A stretch of 64,000 nt of DNA from Streptomyces sp. NBC_00525. GTDB lineage: Bacteria; Actinomycetota; Actinomycetes; Streptomycetales; Streptomycetaceae. The position numbers and the translations under genes are program-made. The first letter of the stretch is position 1, and every line of letters starts with the position of its first letter. Shown here piece by piece: positions 30,713 through 40,297 of the stretch. Under the pieces are notes generated by a model, which saw nothing but the letters and a program-made list of their open reading frames with translations, was not told where the DNA came from and ran no database searches. The DNA is taken from assembly GCF_036346595.1 (NCBI RefSeq), contig NZ_CP107834.1, positions 1,364,001 to 1,428,000 on the forward strand, written 5' to 3'.

Positions 30713-31330
30713 TCAGCTCTGGTTGAAGAATCCGCCCTCTGCGATACGGGCCTTGTCCTCCGCCGTGACATCGACGTTAGCAGGCGACAACAGGAACACC
30801 TTCTGTGTCACACGCTCAATGCTGCCATGGAGACCGAAGACGAGTCCTGCGGCAAAGTCGACAAGTCGCTTCGCGTCCGTGTCGTCCATCTCCGTGAGAT
30901 TCATGATCACCGGAGTGCCCTCGCGGAAGTGTTCCCCGATGGTACGGGCTTCGTTGTACGTCCTGGGGTGCAGCGTGGTGATCCGGTAGGGCTCCCGCTC
31001 GGACACGACCTTGGGCATGATCACCGGTGCGTTCTTCTCCATGTTCGGGCGTTCAGGTGTGATGGATGCCACGGGTGCGATCCGGGCGGGTCGCTCGCGC
31101 TCCGCCGGGATCTGGACCGGCTCCCGCTGTGCCGGAGGCTGTGCCGCGCGTACCGGTTCGTCGCGCTCCCGGTCGCGCTCCACCTGGTGGGCGGGCTGGT
31201 GCCGGCGCCGGTCGCGCTCGGGCTCCGGCTCGGGTTCGAATTCGTCGTCGGGGTCGAACCCCGGACCGTCGTACCCATCGTCCTCCACGAGGCCGAGGTA
31301 GACCGCCATCTTGCGCATCGCGCCGGCCAT
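30713..31330 (-). CDS. sepF: Cell division protein SepF
   Basis: 205 aa. The N-terminal amphipathic membrane-targeting helix ([14 protein letters not shown]) is followed by a charged Glu/Pro/Arg linker (about residues 30-90) and the C-terminal SepF globular domain ([20 protein letters not shown], then [20 protein letters not shown]). SepF anchors FtsZ to the membrane, a role especially important in actinobacteria, which lack FtsA. Starts at ATG 31330; internal ATG at MRKMAVYL is possible. Separated from yggS by 125 nt. Confidence 0.96.
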   Translation of the reverse strand: MAGAMRKMAVYLGLVEDDGYDGPGFDPDDEFEPEPEPERDRRRHQPAHQVERDRERDEPVRAAQPPAQREPVQIPAERERPARIAPVASITPERPNMEKNAPVIMPKVVSEREPYRITTLHPRTYNEARTIGEHFREGTPVIMNLTEMDDTDAKRLVDFAAGLVFGLHGSIERVTQKVFLLSPANVDVTAEDKARIAEGGFFNQS

Positions 31331-31352
31331 GCTCTGAGTCCTCCGCTCTGTG

Positions 31353-31389
31353 GTGGATCGGCTTCTGTCACCAGGTTGCCGCGATCCAC
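31353..31389. promoter_or_regulatory. Inverted repeat upstream of sepF
   Basis: GTGGATCG (31353-31360) and CGATCCAC (31382-31389) form an 8-bp inverted repeat in the 125-nt yggS-sepF gap. It may be an operator or weak terminator for a separate sepF transcript. The gap is less GC-rich than its flanks, consistent with a promoter. Confidence 0.3.
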
Positions 31390-31455
31390 TCCGGCCTGAC
31401 CGCCATAGGCGGTAATGACCATATTTTCTGCTGTGGTCCGACCTGCTTGGCGACG

Positions 31456-32175
31456 TTACCCGAGCCCGGCGCGGACTCCGAGTACCGCAGTACCGACGCG
31501 CACATGTGTCGCTCCGGCCGCGATGGCGTCCTCGAGGTCCGCACTCATCCCCGCTGAGACCATGTTCGCAGCCGGATGGTTCCCGCGCAGCCGGGATGAG
31601 AATTCCATCAGCCGGTCGAACGCGGCCCGTTGGCGCCCGGCGAACGGGCCGGAGAGCGGGGCGACGGTCATCAGTCCGTCCAGCCGCAGACCGGGCGCGC
31701 CGGCCACCGCGTCCGCCAACTCCCCGATGCCGTCCGGGGCGACACCGCCGCGGGCGCCCCGCTCGCCGCTCTCCGCGTCGAGCGCGACCTGGATGAGGCA
31801 GCCGATCTCGCGGCCGGCCCGTCCGGCCGCCGACGAGAGGGCGGTGACCAGCTTCGTACGGTCCACCGACTGCACAACATCGGCATAACTGACCACAGAG
31901 CGAACCTTATTGGTCTGCAACTGACCGACAAAATGCCATGAGAGGGACAGATCCGAGCACTCGGCGGCCTTCGGAGCGGCGTCCTGGTCGCGGTTCTCCG
32001 CGACCTGACGCACACCGAGTCCATGCAGAATCCGCACATCACTCGCCGGGTAGGTCTTGGTGACGACGAGAAGGGTCACCTCCCCGCGGTCGCGGCCGGC
32101 CGCGGCGCAGGCCGAGGCGATCCGTTCCTCCACCCGCGCCAGGTTCGCGGCGAGTTCTTCCTTGCGTTCCGTCAT
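31456..32175 (-). CDS. yggS: YggS/PROSC-type PLP homeostasis protein
   Basis: 239 aa, fold type III PLP-binding protein. Lys40 in LVVTKTYP binds [14 protein letters not shown] and the end motif [13 protein letters not shown] bind the phosphate. The family buffers free PLP and has no known enzyme activity. Six nt after pgeF, in the conserved ftsZ-pgeF-yggS-sepF order. Confidence 0.95.
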   Translation of the reverse strand: MTERKEELAANLARVEERIASACAAAGRDRGEVTLLVVTKTYPASDVRILHGLGVRQVAENRDQDAAPKAAECSDLSLSWHFVGQLQTNKVRSVVSYADVVQSVDRTKLVTALSSAAGRAGREIGCLIQVALDAESGERGARGGVAPDGIGELADAVAGAPGLRLDGLMTVAPLSGPFAGRQRAAFDRLMEFSSRLRGNHPAANMVSAGMSADLEDAIAAGATHVRVGTAVLGVRAGLG

Positions 32176-32181
32176 GCCCTA

Positions 32182-32940
32182 TCAGTCCAGCCAGACATAT
32201 CCGGCGAGCCGCCCGGTGGTGCGCTCGCGTCGGTACGAGAAGTGGTCGCCCGATTCCAGGGTGCAGAAGGGCGATGCCTGCCGGTCGGTGACGCCGAGGG
32301 CCGCCAACTGGGCGTGCACTCCGCCGGTCACGTCGACCGCCGGGGTGCCCCAGCCGGTCTCGGACCAGGAACCGGGCACCCGCGCGGCGACCTCGTCCCG
32401 CATCGCGGCCGGCACCTCGTAGCACCGCCCGCACACGGCAGGTCCGGTCCGCGCGGTGATCCGGGAGACCTCCGCGCCGAGCCCGGTCATGGCCTCGACC
32501 GCGGCCGGCACGACCCCGGCGACCAGCCCCGGCCGGCCCGCGTGCACCGCGGCGACGACCCCGGCCTCCGGGTCGGCGAGCAGGACCGGTGTGCAGTCGG
32601 CGGTGAGCACGGCGAGCGCGAGGCCGCGCCGCGCGGTCACCACCGCGTCCACCGCGGGGATCTCGCGGTCCGCGCCCCAGGGTCCGTCGACCACGGCGAC
32701 GTCCCGGCCGTGGACCTGGTTCATCCAGACCACCCGGGCCGGGTCGAGCCCGCGCGCCCGCGCGGCCCGCTCCCGGTTCGCCAGAACGGCGGCGGGGTCG
32801 TCGCCGACCGCGCCGCCGAGATTGAGCTCCGCGTACGGGGCGGCGCTCACTCCGCCCCACCGGTCGGTGAAGGAGAAGTGAGCGCCGCCCCGCGAAAAGA
32901 CTGAGACCTTCGGGCTCACCGCAGTGTTCGCACCTATCAC
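32182..32940 (-). CDS. pgeF: Peptidoglycan editing factor PgeF (YfiH/laccase-domain)
   Basis: 252 aa. Zn/Cu-site residues are in [19 protein letters not shown] and [10 protein letters not shown]. YfiH homologues remove wrongly placed L-Ser from peptidoglycan precursors (amidase activity), and older annotation calls them polyphenol oxidases. The GTG at 32940 overlaps the ftsZ stop as GTGA, so it is translationally coupled to FtsZ. Confidence 0.93.
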   Translation of the reverse strand: MIGANTAVSPKVSVFSRGGAHFSFTDRWGGVSAAPYAELNLGGAVGDDPAAVLANRERAARARGLDPARVVWMNQVHGRDVAVVDGPWGADREIPAVDAVVTARRGLALAVLTADCTPVLLADPEAGVVAAVHAGRPGLVAGVVPAAVEAMTGLGAEVSRITARTGPAVCGRCYEVPAAMRDEVAARVPGSWSETGWGTPAVDVTGGVHAQLAALGVTDRQASPFCTLESGDHFSYRRERTTGRLAGYVWLD

Positions 32941-34160
32941 TTCAAGAAGTCCGGTACGTCCAGCTCTTCGGCCTGGGAGTCCGAGTAGGGACGGGCCGGC
33001 GGGACGTGCGGCGGGGCGACGACCGGCGGGAGGTGGCTCTCGCCCGCGACCGGAACCGGCTCCGACTGCACCGGCGGCTCCTCGCGCGGCGGGACCGAAC
33101 CCAGCCCGCCCGACTGACGGACCGGCTCGGGGGCGGCCCGCACCGGCGCCGGGGCCGGCTCCTCGCGCTTGGCGGTGTTCGCGCCCAGCACGTTCTCCCG
33201 GCGGGCCGGCGGCTGTCCGCCGTCGAAGCCCGCCGCGATGACGGTGACCCGCACCTCGTCGCCCAGGGCGTCGTCGATGACGGCGCCGAAGATGATGTTG
33301 GCCTCGGGGTGCGCCGCCTCGCTCACCAGCTGGGCGGCCTCGTTGATCTCGAAGAGACCGAGGTCGCTGCCGCCGGAGATGGAGAGCAGCACGCCGCGGG
33401 CGCCGTCGATGGACGCCTCCAGGAGCGGCGAGGAGATCGCCATCTCCGCGGCGGCCACCGCGCGGTCGTCGCCGCGGGCGGAGCCGATGCCCATGAGCGC
33501 GGAGCCGGCCTCGGACATGACCGACTTGACGTCGGCGAAGTCGAGGTTGATCAGGCCCGGCGTGGTGATGAGGTCGGTGATGCCCTGGACGCCCGAGAGC
33601 AGGACCTGGTCGGCCGACTTGAACGCGTCGAGCACGCTGACCTGACGGTCCGAGATGGACAGCAGCCGGTCGTTGGGGATGACGATGAGGGTGTCGACCT
33701 CTTCGCGGAGTTCGGCGATGCCGTCCTCCGCCTGGTTCGCGCGGCGCCGGCCCTCGAAGGTGAACGGGCGGGTGACCACACCGATCGTCAGGGCGCCGAG
33801 CGAGCGCGCGATGTTGGCGACGACGGGTGCGCCACCGGTGCCGGTGCCGCCGCCTTCGCCTGCGGTGACGAAGACCATGTCGGCCCCCTTGAGGACCTCC
33901 TCGATCTCCTCACGGTGGTCCTCTGCCGCCTTGCGACCGACTGCCGGGTTCGCCCCGGCGCCGAGGCCGCGGGTGAGTTCGCGGCCGACGTCGAGCTTGA
34001 CGTCGGCGTCGCTCATCAACAGGGCTTGCGCATCCGTGTTGATCGCGATGAACTCGACGCCCTTGAGGCCGACCTCGATCATTCGGTTGATGGCATTGAC
34101 ACCACCGCCGCCGACACCGATGACCTTGATGACTGCGAGGTAGTTCTGCGGTGCTGCCAC
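32937..34160 (-). CDS. ftsZ: Cell division GTPase FtsZ
   Basis: 407 aa. Tubulin-like GTPase with GVGGGGVNA near the N-terminus, the GGGTGTG tubulin signature (103-109), and the T7 loop [11 protein letters not shown] variable acidic/Pro linker leads to the C-terminal peptide DVPDFLK that contacts SepF and other partners. It forms the septal ring, in Streptomyces mainly during sporulation. GTG start at 34160 with GAGAGG about 8 nt upstream. The 276-nt upstream gap should hold its own promoters. Confidence 0.98.
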   Translation of the reverse strand: MAAPQNYLAVIKVIGVGGGGVNAINRMIEVGLKGVEFIAINTDAQALLMSDADVKLDVGRELTRGLGAGANPAVGRKAAEDHREEIEEVLKGADMVFVTAGEGGGTGTGGAPVVANIARSLGALTIGVVTRPFTFEGRRRANQAEDGIAELREEVDTLIVIPNDRLLSISDRQVSVLDAFKSADQVLLSGVQGITDLITTPGLINLDFADVKSVMSEAGSALMGIGSARGDDRAVAAAEMAISSPLLEASIDGARGVLLSISGGSDLGLFEINEAAQLVSEAAHPEANIIFGAVIDDALGDEVRVTVIAAGFDGGQPPARRENVLGANTAKREEPAPAPVRAAPEPVRQSGGLGSVPPREEPPVQSEPVPVAGESHLPPVVAPPHVPPARPYSDSQAEELDVPDFLK

Positions 34161-34255
34161 GTCGAAGGCCTCTCGCCTCGAGTTATGTGTCGTCGCTTGG
34201 CGGTGGTCACGCCGCGACGACGGATGCCGATTGGGACGGTCCGAACGCCGACCCA

Positions 34256-34280
34256 AACCCTAACGTTCAAGTTTAGGGTT
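34256..34280. promoter_or_regulatory. Perfect inverted repeat in the ftsZ upstream region
   Basis: AACCCTAA (34256-34263), 9-nt loop, TTAGGGTT (34273-34280), about 100 nt upstream of ftsZ. The loop contains a TTGAAC -35-like element on the minus strand. It could be an operator for developmental control of ftsZ or a structured mRNA leader. ftsZ is known to have several promoters in Streptomyces; which one this affects is not known from sequence. Confidence 0.5.
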
Positions 34281-34316
34281 ACCAGTGTGTCTGCTTCATG
34301 GACTCTTCCGAACAGG

Positions 34317-34346
34317 ACACTAAGTCGACAAGTGGCGCCCGTTCAA
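34317..34346 (-). promoter_or_regulatory. Candidate ftsZ promoter
   Basis: On the minus strand TTGAAC (plus 34341-34346), 18-nt spacer, TAGTGT (34317-34322), about 150 nt upstream of the ftsZ start and 91 nt after the ftsQ stop. It is the best -35/-10 match in the AT-richer gap. Confidence 0.45.
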
Positions 34347-34436
34347 CGAACACGCCGAACCTCCCGTTTTTCTTTTCACCCTATGTGATCACCCGTAGCG
34401 CTGACCAACCAGGGTGCTGGCCAGCCCAAATGTGCG

Positions 34437-35231
34437 TCAACCACCCGACACCGCCGGGGCGGTGGGCGCACTCACGTCGAAGTGTCCCGCTTTGGGGGCG
34501 ACTTTCATGAGAGCGGTGAGAACTTTCGCTTTCGCCGCACCCGCTTCACCGCTTCCCCACATCACCGTGCGATCCCCGCCGAGCTCCAGCGAGATGGCGT
34601 CGTACGAGGTCACCCGCACGACCCGGGTGTCCCCGGCGACCGCGTCCGGAAGGTCGCCCGCCACCCGGACCGCCTCCCGCACCAGCCGGTCCGTGCCGAA
34701 ACGGCGCAGACTCGGAGAACGGTCGGCGGCCAATTCCAGCAGCGGCACCCGCGCGGGCGCCTTGTCCACCGTGGCGAAACGGACGCCTTCGTCGTCCACT
34801 TCAATGAACTTTCCGCCCTTTTTCACCAAAAGGACCGGCTTTCGTTCGGTCACTCTAAGACCGATGCCGTGCGGCCATGAGCGAACGACATCCACCTCGT
34901 CGATACGAGGCAACTTCTGGCGCAACCGCCGCTCGATCGCCCCTGTGTCGACGGAGACCAGCGGCGTCCCCATGGGCACCGCCGCAGCGCGCTCCACCTC
35001 GGCCGGGGTCAGCACCCCGAGGCCGGTGATCCGGACGTCCTCGGTGCGCAGCCAGGAGGAGCCGTACAGCGCCCAGACGGCTCCGGAGCCGAGCAGCAGC
35101 ACGGCGGCCGCGATCAGGATCAGCAGCCGGCGCCGGGAGATCCGGGGCTCGTCGGCGCCGGGGCGCGGCGGCCGCTCCCGGGTGTCCTGCTGCTTGCCCG
35201 CGCCGCGCTGGGCGGTCGTCGGTCCGGCCAC
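34437..35231 (-). CDS. ftsQ: Cell division protein FtsQ
   Basis: 264 aa, bitopic. Basic cytoplasmic N-terminus, one TM helix (RLLILIAAAVLLLGSGAVWAL, about residues 34-55), then an extracytoplasmic POTRA domain (VRITGLGVLTPAEVERAAAV) and FtsQ/DivIB domain. It links the early ring to FtsL, FtsW and FtsI. GTG at 35231, 51 nt after murG. Confidence 0.96.
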   Translation of the reverse strand: MAGPTTAQRGAGKQQDTRERPPRPGADEPRISRRRLLILIAAAVLLLGSGAVWALYGSSWLRTEDVRITGLGVLTPAEVERAAAVPMGTPLVSVDTGAIERRLRQKLPRIDEVDVVRSWPHGIGLRVTERKPVLLVKKGGKFIEVDDEGVRFATVDKAPARVPLLELAADRSPSLRRFGTDRLVREAVRVAGDLPDAVAGDTRVVRVTSYDAISLELGGDRTVMWGSGEAGAAKAKVLTALMKVAPKAGHFDVSAPTAPAVSGG

Positions 35232-35282
35232 GCTCGCTCCTTACGCCGGGTCCGGGGGCCATCGCCCCCGGACCCGCCCGCC

Positions 35283-36377
35283 TCACGCGTTGCGGCGTGC
35301 GGCAATCGCCTCGTACACCATGCCGACCAGCAGATCGTCGGCGTCCCGGCGGCCGAACTCGGCGGCGGCCCTGGACATTTCATACAACCGGTGCGGATCG
35401 GACAGCACCGGGAGGACGTTGCCCTGCACCCACTCCGGGGTCAGCGCGGCGTCGTCCACCAGCAGACCGCCGCCGGCGTTCACCACCGGCTGGGCGTTCA
35501 GCCGCTGTTCGCCGTTGCCGATGGGCAACGGGACGTAGGCGGCGGGCAGTCCGACGGCGGAGAGTTCGGCGACGGTCATCGCGCCCGCGCGGCAGAGCAT
35601 CATGTCGGCCGCGGCGTACGCGAGATCCATCCGGTCCACGTACGGTACCGGGATGTAGGGGGGCATCCCCGGCATGTTGTCCACGCGCGGCAATTCGTTC
35701 TTCGGTCCGACCACGTGCAGGATCTGGATGCCGGAGCGCTGCAGCAGCGGGGCGACGCGCTGCACCACCTCGTTCAGATGGCGGGCGCCCTGCGAGCCGC
35801 CGGAGACCAGCAGCGTCGGCAGGTTGGGGTCGAGGCCGAACGCCGCGCGCGCCTCGGGGCGGACGTAGGCCCGGTCGAGGGTGGCGATGGTGCGGCGGAG
35901 CGGGATGCCGATGTAACGGGCCCCGCGCAGCTTGCTGTCCGGGGTGGAGACGGCGACGCCGTGCGCGTACCGGGAGCCGATCTTGTTGGCCAGGCCGGGC
36001 CGGGCGTTGGCCTCGTGGACCACGATCGGGACGCCGGCCCGTTTGGCGGCCAGATAGCCCGGCAGGGCCACGTAACCGCCGAAGCCGACCACGCAGTCGG
36101 CCCTGGTGCGTTCCAGGATCTGCTCGGCGGCCTTGATGGTGCCGCGCAGCCGGCCCGGAACGGTGATCAGTTCGGGCGTGGGCTTGCGCGGCAGCGGTAC
36201 CGCCGGGATCAGGGCGAGTTCGTAACCCCGCTCGGGCACGAGCCTGGTCTCCAGTCCCCGCTCCGTGCCGAGAGCGGTGATCCCCACGCTCGGGTCCTGC
36301 CTGCGCAGGGCGTCCGCGAGGGCAAGCGCGGGCTCGATGTGGCCGGCGGTCCCCCCGCCGGCGAGTACGACATGCAC
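35283..36377 (-). CDS. murG: UDP-GlcNAc:lipid I N-acetylglucosaminyltransferase
   Basis: 364 aa, GT-B glycosyltransferase that makes lipid II from lipid I on the inner membrane face. Family motifs: [18 protein letters not shown] at the N-terminus, [24 protein letters not shown] and [14 protein letters not shown] start at 36377, 6 nt after ftsW. Last of the precursor-assembly genes in this block. Confidence 0.97.
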   Translation of the reverse strand: MHVVLAGGGTAGHIEPALALADALRRQDPSVGITALGTERGLETRLVPERGYELALIPAVPLPRKPTPELITVPGRLRGTIKAAEQILERTRADCVVGFGGYVALPGYLAAKRAGVPIVVHEANARPGLANKIGSRYAHGVAVSTPDSKLRGARYIGIPLRRTIATLDRAYVRPEARAAFGLDPNLPTLLVSGGSQGARHLNEVVQRVAPLLQRSGIQILHVVGPKNELPRVDNMPGMPPYIPVPYVDRMDLAYAAADMMLCRAGAMTVAELSAVGLPAAYVPLPIGNGEQRLNAQPVVNAGGGLLVDDAALTPEWVQGNVLPVLSDPHRLYEMSRAAAEFGRRDADDLLVGMVYEAIAARRNA

Positions 36378-36383
36378 CGAAAT

Positions 36384-37721
36384 TCACCGCTCTCCGGACG
36401 GACGCTTCTTGACGCGCCGTCTCATCGTCTTCCATCTCACCCCTGGCCTCCGCACGGCCAGGGCCGCCTTCGCGGCGGGCTCGTCCCGCGCGAACGCGAT
36501 CAGGAGCCCGACGGCGAACATGGTCGGCAGCAGGGCCGACCCCCCGTAGGAGAACAGCGGGAGCGGGACACCGGCGATCGGCAGCAGGCCGAGCACCGCA
36601 CCGATGTTGATCACGGCCTGCGCCGTGATCCAGGTGGTCACACCTCCCGCTGCGTACCTCACGAAGGGGTCCTCCGTGCGTCCGGCCACGCGGATACCCG
36701 CATAGCCTAGAGCCGCGAAGAGGGCGAGCACCGACAGCGTCCCCGCCAGCCCCAGTTCCTCCCCGGTGATGGCGAAGATGAAGTCGGTGTGCGGTTCGGG
36801 AAGTTGTCCCCATTTTTCCACACTCGCACCGAGGCCCGATCCGAACCAGCCGCCCGAGGCCAGAGCATAGATGCCGTGCACGGCCTGCCAGCAGGAGCCA
36901 CCGGGTCCGGGCTCGCTGGCCCCCATGCACTCCAGCCGGGACATGCGGTTGGGGCTGGTCCGGATCAACAGGAAGCCGATGAGTCCCGCGACGGCCAGCA
37001 CCCCGGCGAACAGCCGGGTGGGCGCCCCGGCCAGCCAGAGCAGCCCGAAGAGGATGGCCGTGAGAATGATCGCGGTGCCCATGTCGCCGCCGAGCATGAT
37101 GAGTCCGAGCAGCATGAAGGCGACCGGCACCAGCGGGACCAGCATGTGCTTCCACTGGGTCAGCAGCCGCCTGTCCTGCTTGCGGGCGAGCAGATCGGCC
37201 CCCCACAGCACCAGGGCCAGCTTGCCGAACTCGCTGGGCTGGAGCTGGAAGGGCCCGCCGAGGTAGAGCCAGTTGCGGTTGCCGTTGACCGACATCCCTA
37301 TCCCGGGCACCTGGACCAGCACCATCAGGAAGACGGTGCCCAGGAGCAGCGGGTAGGACAGCGCGCGGTGCAGCTTGACCGGCATCCGGGCGGCCATCGC
37401 CATCAGCCCGGCCCCGATCACGGCGGCCAGGAACTGCTTGCGGAAGAAGTAGGTGCCGGGCTTGCCGAGTTCCAGCGCCTTGATCATCGAGGCGGAGTAG
37501 ACCATCACCAGGCCGAGCACGGTGATCAGGAGTCCGGCGCCGAGGATGACGTAGTACGCCGTCAGCGGGCGGTCCCAGGCCCGCCGGGCCCGCTCGTACA
37601 GCCGCCGCACTCCCCCGCCGCGCGGGCTGCGGGGACCACCGCCCGTGCTCCGGGCCCGCACCGCCGCGGGCCGCCGGACCTTGGCAGCAGGCCGCACCCG
37701 CACGCTCTCTTCGGCCGGCAT
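36384..37721 (-). CDS. ftsW: FtsW, SEDS-family septal peptidoglycan glycosyltransferase
   Basis: 445 aa with about ten TM segments after a ~45-residue basic N-terminal tail. SEDS signatures are visible: LYLGGPFQLQPSEFGKLALV, SGGWFGSGLGASVEKWGQLP, PEPHTDFIFAITGEELG and PLPLFSYGGSALL. It polymerises glycan strands at the septum with FtsI. ATG start at 37721; 81 nt after murD. Confidence 0.97.
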   Translation of the reverse strand: MPAEESVRVRPAAKVRRPAAVRARSTGGGPRSPRGGGVRRLYERARRAWDRPLTAYYVILGAGLLITVLGLVMVYSASMIKALELGKPGTYFFRKQFLAAVIGAGLMAMAARMPVKLHRALSYPLLLGTVFLMVLVQVPGIGMSVNGNRNWLYLGGPFQLQPSEFGKLALVLWGADLLARKQDRRLLTQWKHMLVPLVPVAFMLLGLIMLGGDMGTAIILTAILFGLLWLAGAPTRLFAGVLAVAGLIGFLLIRTSPNRMSRLECMGASEPGPGGSCWQAVHGIYALASGGWFGSGLGASVEKWGQLPEPHTDFIFAITGEELGLAGTLSVLALFAALGYAGIRVAGRTEDPFVRYAAGGVTTWITAQAVINIGAVLGLLPIAGVPLPLFSYGGSALLPTMFAVGLLIAFARDEPAAKAALAVRRPGVRWKTMRRRVKKRPSGER

Positions 37722-37802
37722 GTCCCTGTCCCCTCCACTGCTCGTGCCCAGGGGCTCACCCGCCCCGGCGTGTGGGCCGGTGCGGCGCGGCGGCCGGGCC
37801 CG

Positions 37803-39245
37803 TCAGGCGCTCTCGGCGGCGCGTGCGCGGACGGCGTCCGCGAAGGCCTCGCCCCGCTTGTTGTAGTTGACGAACATGTCCATGGAGGCACAGGCCGGGG
37901 CCATCAGTACGGTGTCTCCCGGCCGGGCGAGCCGTGCCGCCTCGCGGACCGCCTCGGACATCGCCCCAGTGTCGGTCCGGTCGAGGTCGACCACCGGGAC
38001 CTCGGGGGCGTGTCGCGTCAGGGCTTCGCGGATCAGGGCCCGGTCCGCGCCCATCAGCACGACGCCCCGCAGCCGCTTCGCGCAGCCGGTCACCAGCTCG
38101 TCGAAGGTGGCTCCCTTGGCCAGCCCGCCGGCGATCCAGACGATGGAGTCGTAGGCGGCGAGCGAGGCCTCGGCGGCGTGCGTGTTGGTGGCCTTGGAGT
38201 CGTCCACGTACGCGACCCCGTCGACGTCCGCGACGTGCTCGATGCGGTGCGGGTCGGGGCGGAAGGCGCGCAGACCGTCGCGCACGGCGGCGGGTGCGAC
38301 GCCGAAGGCGCGGGCCAGGGCCGCGGCGGCCAGGGCGTTGGCGACGTTGTGCGGGGCCGGCGGGTCGACGTCGGCGACCTCTGCCAGTTCCTGGGCCTGC
38401 TTCTGGCGGTTCTTCACGAACGCGCGGTCCACGAGGATGCCGTCCACGACGCCGAGTTGCGAGGGCCCCGGCGTGCCGAGGGTGAAGCCGATGGCCCGGC
38501 AGCCCTCCTCGACGTCCGCCTCGCGCACCAGGTCCTCGGTGGCCGGGTCGGCCGCGTTGTAGACGCAGGCGACCGTGTTGCCCTCGTAGATCCGGCCCTT
38601 GTCGGCCGCGTACGCCGCCATGGAGCCGTGCCAGTCGAGGTGGTCCGGGGCCAGGTTGAGGACGGCCCCGGAGTGGGCGCGCAGCGAGGGCGCCCAGTGC
38701 AGCTGGTAGCTGGAGAGTTCGACGGCGAGCACGTCGTACGTCTCCTCGCCGAGGACGGCGTCCAGCAGCGAGACGCCGATGTTGCCGACGGCGGCGGTGC
38801 GCAGCCCGGCGGCCTCCAGGATGGCGGCCAGCATCCGAACGGTCGTGGTCTTGCCGTTGGTGCCGGTGACCGCGAGCCAGGGCGCGGGCTCCCGGCCGTC
38901 CAGGCCGCGCAGCCGCCAGGCGAGTTCGACGTCGCCCCAGACCGGGACGCCCGCGTCGGCGGCCGCGGCGAACAGCGGCTTGCCGGGCTTCCAGCCGGGG
39001 GCGGTGACGACGAGTTCGGTGGACGGGGGCAGGGTGTCGCCGTCGCCGAGGCGCACGGCGATGCCCTGCGCCTCCAGCTCGGCGGCCTGGGCGCGGGAGC
39101 GCTCGTCGTCCCCGTCGTTGACCACGGTGACGACGGCGCCGAGGCCGTGCAGGACACGGGCGGCCGGGATTCCGGAGACCCCGAGGCCGGCGACCGTGAC
39201 GTGCTTGCCCTGCCAGTCCGCTTTGCTCACTTCTTGGCTGCCCAT
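37803..39245 (-). CDS. murD: UDP-MurNAc-L-alanine:D-glutamate ligase
   Basis: 480 aa ATP-dependent ligase adding D-Glu to UDP-MurNAc-L-Ala. The N-terminal Rossmann region (VTVAGLGVSGIPAARVLHGL) is followed by the Mur ligase P-loop AVTGTNGKTTT, the NLAPDHLDWHG motif and DDSKATNTHA. ATG 39245 lies within the end of mraY; GTG 39230 overlaps the mraY stop as GTGA and is a real alternative, since the same overlap recurs in the operon. Confidence 0.96.
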   Translation of the reverse strand: MGSQEVSKADWQGKHVTVAGLGVSGIPAARVLHGLGAVVTVVNDGDDERSRAQAAELEAQGIAVRLGDGDTLPPSTELVVTAPGWKPGKPLFAAAADAGVPVWGDVELAWRLRGLDGREPAPWLAVTGTNGKTTTVRMLAAILEAAGLRTAAVGNIGVSLLDAVLGEETYDVLAVELSSYQLHWAPSLRAHSGAVLNLAPDHLDWHGSMAAYAADKGRIYEGNTVACVYNAADPATEDLVREADVEEGCRAIGFTLGTPGPSQLGVVDGILVDRAFVKNRQKQAQELAEVADVDPPAPHNVANALAAAALARAFGVAPAAVRDGLRAFRPDPHRIEHVADVDGVAYVDDSKATNTHAAEASLAAYDSIVWIAGGLAKGATFDELVTGCAKRLRGVVLMGADRALIREALTRHAPEVPVVDLDRTDTGAMSEAVREAARLARPGDTVLMAPACASMDMFVNYNKRGEAFADAVRARAAESA

Positions 39246-40297
39246 CCTGCGTAGAAGAGGCCGAGTCCGACGATGACGCACATGCCCTGGATGATCCAGA
39301 AGCGGACCACGACAAGCACTTCGGACCACCCCTTGAGTTCGAAGTGGTGCTGGAGGGGGGCCATCCGGAAGACGCGCTTGCCGGTCATCTTGAACGAGCC
39401 GACCTGGATGACGACGGACATCGTGATCATCACGAAGAGGCCGCCGAGGATCGCCATCAGGAACTCGGTGCGCGAGCAGATCGCGAGGCCGGCGAGCGCG
39501 CCGCCGAGGGCGAGCGAGCCGGTGTCCCCCATGAAGATCTTGGCCGGCGAGGTGTTCCACCACAGGAAGCCGAAGCAGGAGCCCATCAGCGCGGAGGCCA
39601 CGACGGCGAGGTCGAGCGGGTCGCGCACCTCGAAGCAGGCGCTCGGGTTGGTGAGGGTGGCGGCGTTGGCGCAGGACTCCTGGAACTGCCAGAGCCCGAT
39701 GAAGGTGTACGCGCCGAAGACCATCACCGAGGCGCCGGTGGCCAGGCCGTCCAGACCGTCCGTCAGGTTCACGCCGTTGGACATGGCGAGGATCATGAAC
39801 AGTGCCCAGACGACGAAGAGCACCGGGCCGATCGACCAGCCGAAGTCCTCGACGAACGAGAGCTTGTCGGAGGCCGGGGTGTTGCCGCGGGCGTCGGCGA
39901 ACTGGAGCGAGAGCACCGCGAAGGCGATCCCGACTATCAGCTGGCCGGCCATCTTCGCCTTGGCCCGCAGACCGAGCGAGCGCTGCTTGACGATCTTGAT
40001 GTAGTCGTCGAGGAAGCCGACGAGTCCCATGCCGGCCATCAGGAAGAGGACCAGCACACCGGAGAAGCGCATCTCCTCGCCGGTGATCACCTTCGCCAGG
40101 ATGTACGCGATGATCGTCGCCAGGATGAAGGCGATGCCGCCCATCGTGGGCGTGCCCTTCTTGGACCCGTGGGTGCGCGGGCCGTCGTCCCGGATGAACT
40201 GCCCGTATCCCTTGCGGGCCAGGAGCTTGATCAGCAGCGGCGTGCCGATCAGGGTCAGGAAGAGCCCGATGGCTCCCGCGAAGAGGATCTGCCTCAT
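39227..40297 (-). CDS. mraY: Phospho-MurNAc-pentapeptide translocase
   Basis: 356 aa, ten TM segments. Transfers phospho-MurNAc-pentapeptide to undecaprenyl phosphate, making lipid I. Catalytic Asp-rich motifs: FLDDYIKI, NLTDGLDGLA and FMGDTGSLALG; the HHFE motif (APLQHHFELKGWSE) lies near the end. The ATG at 40297 overlaps the murF stop (ATGA). Confidence 0.98.
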   Translation of the reverse strand: MRQILFAGAIGLFLTLIGTPLLIKLLARKGYGQFIRDDGPRTHGSKKGTPTMGGIAFILATIIAYILAKVITGEEMRFSGVLVLFLMAGMGLVGFLDDYIKIVKQRSLGLRAKAKMAGQLIVGIAFAVLSLQFADARGNTPASDKLSFVEDFGWSIGPVLFVVWALFMILAMSNGVNLTDGLDGLATGASVMVFGAYTFIGLWQFQESCANAATLTNPSACFEVRDPLDLAVVASALMGSCFGFLWWNTSPAKIFMGDTGSLALGGALAGLAICSRTEFLMAILGGLFVMITMSVVIQVGSFKMTGKRVFRMAPLQHHFELKGWSEVLVVVRFWIIQGMCVIVGLGLFYAGWAAKK

